Source of the DNA: Bedellia somnulentella
Lineage: Eukaryota; Arthropoda; Insecta; Lepidoptera; Bedelliidae
Assembly: GCA_963576735.1 (NCBI GenBank)
Contig: OY755171.1
Span: 7,130,001 to 7,194,000 of the forward strand
DNA: 64,000 bases
Reading direction: 5' to 3'
Shown piece by piece: positions 60,369-64,000 of this stretch. Positions within the stretch are counted from its first letter, which is position 1. Each line of letters opens with the position of its first letter. Position numbers and translations under genes: made by a program. Under the pieces are notes generated by a model. That model ran no database searches. It was not told the origin of the DNA and was given only the letters and a program-made list of their open reading frames with translations.

Positions 60369-62240
60369 GGCGCCGTTGGTTCAGCGAAAAATATCATCTC
60401 AGGGGGTGCTGTCCCCGCGGGCGCGGGGAAGCGCTTGCGCGCCGATCGGGCGGCCGTCTCCGCGAGGCGACGCAGTGCGCGCGTTTTAAAAACATACAGT
60501 AGGGTAAGCAATACAGTTTTTGTCAACTCGACAGTTTTAGCCATTCACAAATATTTTCTATGGTATGGGTTCGGACATTTATCGCTTACCCAAGGTTATC
60601 AAATTCCAAAACAGTTTCTACCATGGCCGTTTACAATTAATAAATAATAAAACAATAAAATGTAATGATAGGATAGATTTGTCTACCCCTGTCAGTTTAT
60701 ACAAAATTATTACAGTGTTAAAGCCCCTAGCGGACTTTAATATACTAACTTAATGGGACAGCTATAAGACCTAGGATCCTAACCTATCAATCTATATATG
60801 CACGCCTAAATCCCTGAGGCGTAGGTAGAGATTACCTCTATCCTACCGACGGCATAACAACCCTAAAACCCTTAGTCCCTAGCCCTAACCATACAAGTTG
60901 AAATATATAAATAAGTACGGGAATGTCTGTATACCGGGAGACCTAAGGTAACAGACGGAAGGTTAATAGGATATAGGAAGTGGTACGATAATCACTGTCA
61001 GTTACACAGACTCATGCAACTGCGAAGGCTAAAGGTGTCTTGGCCACAGTGATGGAAGGGTAAGGAAGTGGTAGGTAAGTAATAGTCGGAGTCAAAGGTA
61101 GAAAGAGACTTTATTTACATTTTTCACAGTATTTATATAAAATTATATATTTGTATTAATCTATACGGAAGATGCATTTCTTTGTGTGCGTTTTCTGTTG
61201 TCAGCGTTTCGTCTAACCGGATGACAGTTAATTGCCCCAGATTTATATTGCTGATGTTCACACTTGAACAACAGTGTTAATTTCATAATTTTTGCCGTGT
61301 CGTGTCGGCTTAGAATAACACTACCCCATTTCTACCCGTGATCGTAAGAGGCGACTTAGGGTTTAGGGGATTTTTAAGTGATTTTTGGGCGATGTGGTTG
61401 GAGAACCGTCGACGAAATCATTTATTATTACAATCTTTTCCCAAATCAACTTCCAAAAGTGGCTGAAGAATTTCTCATTCCAAAACTCTGGCTATCCCGT
61501 TAAGGGATTTATAGCCGTGAGTATATGTATGTAATTGTCAGTTTACACCTGTAACTAGGTATTTAATATTATTCATTGAAATCAGAAGTTACTTTAACGA
61601 TTTTGTTCTTTTTCCCACTCCTAATAAATTAAAAAATAACAATACATCAAATATAAAAATGAGTGAAATCTATAAATTGAATGAATTCTTTTATATTTGC
61701 TAATGCTAACCGTACGCTCAGTCACTCTCACGCCTACATTGACGCGCATCGTATACAGATAGGTCACTCGCACACTAACGGCGCCGCACGCGCGTAAATT
61801 TTTAGATCTGTAACTCAAGGCGCGCGCGACACAGGTCCAACCCCTAAGGCAGCTCGCCGAGCTCTGATCGAGCGGTGGGCGGCGCTCGGGCACGAGTAGG
61901 ACCGTGATTATCGATGTTTTTAAAATATTTGTTTTATTGAATTTATTAAAAAAGAAAAATAATCGCCAATTATTATTAGAAATACAACTGTTCAAATTAT
62001 GATGTAAGTTATATGAAAGTAGGTAAAATAAATAAAATGTAAAATCATTTTAAAGAGTGTAATTAGAGGTATGTTGGCGATTTTTTTTCTATCGAGCGAA
62101 AATTTATTAATCATGTTTCAAATCGCCAATTTCACTGCAGAAAAGCCTCAAGATTTCGATGTATTTTTTTCAAAACCATATTATTATAAACATACGCCTA
62201 ATAAAGTTTCAAAAACCCTGTTCGTTGGACTAACGGCACC
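60369..62240. mobile_element. TTAA-flanked DNA element candidate
   Basis: TTAA stands at 60365-60368 and 62241-62244. The inner ends are GGCGCCGTTGGTTCAGCGAA and, inverted from the right, GGTGCCGTTAGTCCAACGAA, which agree at 16 of 20 places. Two GC-rich blocks lie near the ends (60405-60485 and 61735-61895). A TTAA target fits piggyBac- or Kolobok-type elements (inference). No transposase frame is present. A family B copy is nested at 61295. Confidence 0.6.
61295..61532 (+). mobile_element. SINE-like family B nested in the TTAA element
   Basis: It runs from 'gccgtgtcgtgtcggcttag' to 'tagccgtgagtatatgtatg' with moderate divergence. Confidence 0.78.
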
Positions 62241-62244
62241 TTAA

Positions 62245-63868
62245 TTCATTGCAATATTCTTCCATCCTCTTTTTTGCACTTCTGAATAGCGCCTTATATT
62301 TACATGTGTCATCATCTCGTCATCGTCACAGTAGTGCCAAATAATTGCTAAGGCACTGTAAACCGAGAAGAAACCTGATGAATTACAAGCATAGAGAGCT
62401 TAACTAAGTTATTTAAGTTTTCAATGATTACAAGATGAGAGTTAAAAAAAGACATACGTTTAAGTCAGATAGAATTATGATGCCACTGGGCTGCTCTGAC
62501 GGTGCAGTTATGAGCTACAATAGTTACCATATTAAATTCGGATTCGAAGTCAACAAGAAAACCTTATAGTTTCGCTTTTTCTGCGTGTCCGTGGCGTTAC
62601 TTGCAGGTCTTGGGTCTATCGGGTACTTGGGTAGAACTGGTATGACTTGTTTAACCATAGTTAAACACATACAATAGGATTGCTAAAATGGCTAACTTGA
62701 TTTGGTTCATATTCGTTTGACATTTATTAAGAAGACAAACTACAACTTTACTTGCATTAATAAAGTCAAAGGCGTTTTAATAAATTCTCAATTTGATACA
62801 AATCTTTAAGGTCTCCGATTGTGTCGTATTAGTTTTGATTGCAGATAAAAGGACCAAACTCTATAAAAAACTCACATTCGTGAGATACTATCTAAATAAT
62901 TTCAAAACAGGAAGAAAAGCCAAAGAATGACAACATCGCTAGATATTATACTATGTAATGTAGTTAGCATCACGTAATGTTCGTACACACGACTAGCAGT
63001 TTCCTTAACATAGTTAGCTTGCACTAATGCATCGTTGAGTGCATACCTTGGTTTCACTCGCCAGAACAGTTGCAGTAGTTAGTGAATGTGTAATACGAAT
63101 ATCTGATTCGTCTCACTATAATTTCAAACGATAACGATGATCATACATAGAAACATGATTATAAAACCCTAGAAGGCGAAGAATTGTAAATTTCTCAGCT
63201 CCTTAAGAAAGTTGAGTGGGTATAAGATCGTAAAACAAAGATTGTTAGTGATGGAAATGGAGTAATACTTTTCTAAGCCAACATTTCATAGCTATATGAT
63301 CAAACCTATTTTTACCATTATTTTTCAATGTCCTTTTTTAAACGGAGTCTTTGGTATGTTTTTACTTTATTGATACTCTTTGACCAATAATTATGGTTTA
63401 GGCCTATCTACCAATACTCACGGCTATAAATCCAAAAAAGGGAAGCTTCTATTAGAAGTTTGGTAGAAAAAAATAGAAAAGGTAGAAAAAGATGGTTGGT
63501 GATGATGATGAATATTCAGCAGAAATCCTCCAGTTATTAAAAAAAAAACAGCTAAACCCTAAGGCACTTCGTACGACAATTACACAGGAAGAAATGGGTG
63601 CTTTTGAAAGCCCATACGACGACTCATCTATTATTGTTCATCTCCTGTAATTTTCTTCGGTTACTAGCTGACCCTGAAAAATATCACTTAAGCACGAAAA
63701 GAAAATATTAATTAGTCTTAATAATTATAATAATAATAACTTTAGTTATTAAAATATTAATAACTTTAGCCTCTTCCGTCTTTATTAATATATAATATAA
63801 TAATAAATCATTTATTTTCAGACAACAAGGTCCATATAATATTAGTAAACTTAGTCTATGTTAGTATT
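62245..63868. other. Intergenic or intronic, old family B pieces
   Basis: Minus-strand family B remnants lie at about 63140-63290 and 63412-63615 ('actcacggctataaatcc'). The rest shows no gene or clear repeat. Confidence 0.45.
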
Positions 63869-64000
63869 TTACAACTTGGTAGGCAGAGGCTTTGATATCT
63901 GATGCGCAGCCCTGAAGCGCCGGAACACTATTCCCTCAGGCCAAAAATTCTCTCCTAGCAGAATCTTCTCGTGGACTGCGGGAACCTGGAGCCAGTAGGA
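63869..64000 (-). CDS. Unidentified reading frame cut by the window edge
   Basis: Forty-three codons run from the window edge to a stop, without an ATG. The composition is protein-like, with Trp, Pro and Arg in a compact pattern ('FWPEGIVFRRFR'), and the GC content is higher than the flanks. It may be the C-terminus of a transposon ORF or of a host gene. I do not recognise the family, and the frame is short enough to be chance. Confidence 0.35.
   Translation of the reverse strand, partial: SYWLQVPAVHEKILLGENFWPEGIVFRRFRAAHQISKPLPTKL

Noticed and set aside
61621..61995. 124-codon minus-strand frame
   Set aside because: It crosses the GC-rich terminal block of the TTAA element; the composition is mixed and no family is visible.

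Overview
This window is animal nuclear DNA, most likely from a moth or butterfly. It is AT-rich, all host genes are split by introns with ordinary GT-AG splice sites, and it is packed with interspersed repeats: tRNA-headed SINEs, short SINE-like elements ending in TATG repeats, an RTE-type LINE, hAT-like and fold-back DNA elements, and one LTR element. The assignment to Lepidoptera is inference from this repeat style and from the proteins; no species can be named.

From left to right the host genes are as follows. A nine-zinc-finger TFIIIA-like gene lies on the minus strand (exons between 2347 and 10912; its first coding exon was not found). An ILRUN (C6orf106)-like gene lies on the plus strand (16701-22236). 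Thymidylate synthase lies on the minus strand (22798-26408) and meets ILRUN tail to tail. An LRRC56-like leucine-rich-repeat gene lies on the plus strand (32630-54863) with a 14.8 kb eighth intron. A short THAP-domain gene lies antisense inside that intron (49187-49748). The first coding exon of an EPHX4-like epoxide hydrolase lies on the plus strand (57703-57903), and an unidentified reading frame is cut by the right window edge on the minus strand. All splice models were built by hand; reading frame and phase close exactly across every junction given.

The spaces and introns are mobile DNA. Highlights are: a 2.75 kb hAT-like element with a perfect 8-bp target duplication (11959-14708); a cluster of palindromic MITEs (14945-16141); a 663-bp hAT-like MITE (26842-27504); a young LTR element with two 490-bp LTRs that read as identical and one ORF joining Gag directly to the integrase C-terminus (28800-31275); a decayed APE-type LINE (about 39130-41806); a complete RTE LINE with a 15-bp target duplication and a 992-codon ORF (43184-46465); and a 315-bp tandem array of tRNA-like units inserted inside a SINE (53558-54412).

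The abundant short element here called family B shares its first roughly 90 bp and its last roughly 45 bp with the RTE LINE. It therefore looks like an internally replaced passenger of that LINE. Family A is a separate tRNA-headed SINE with a TTATG-type tail. Family C is a tRNA-like unit without a normal anticodon arm.
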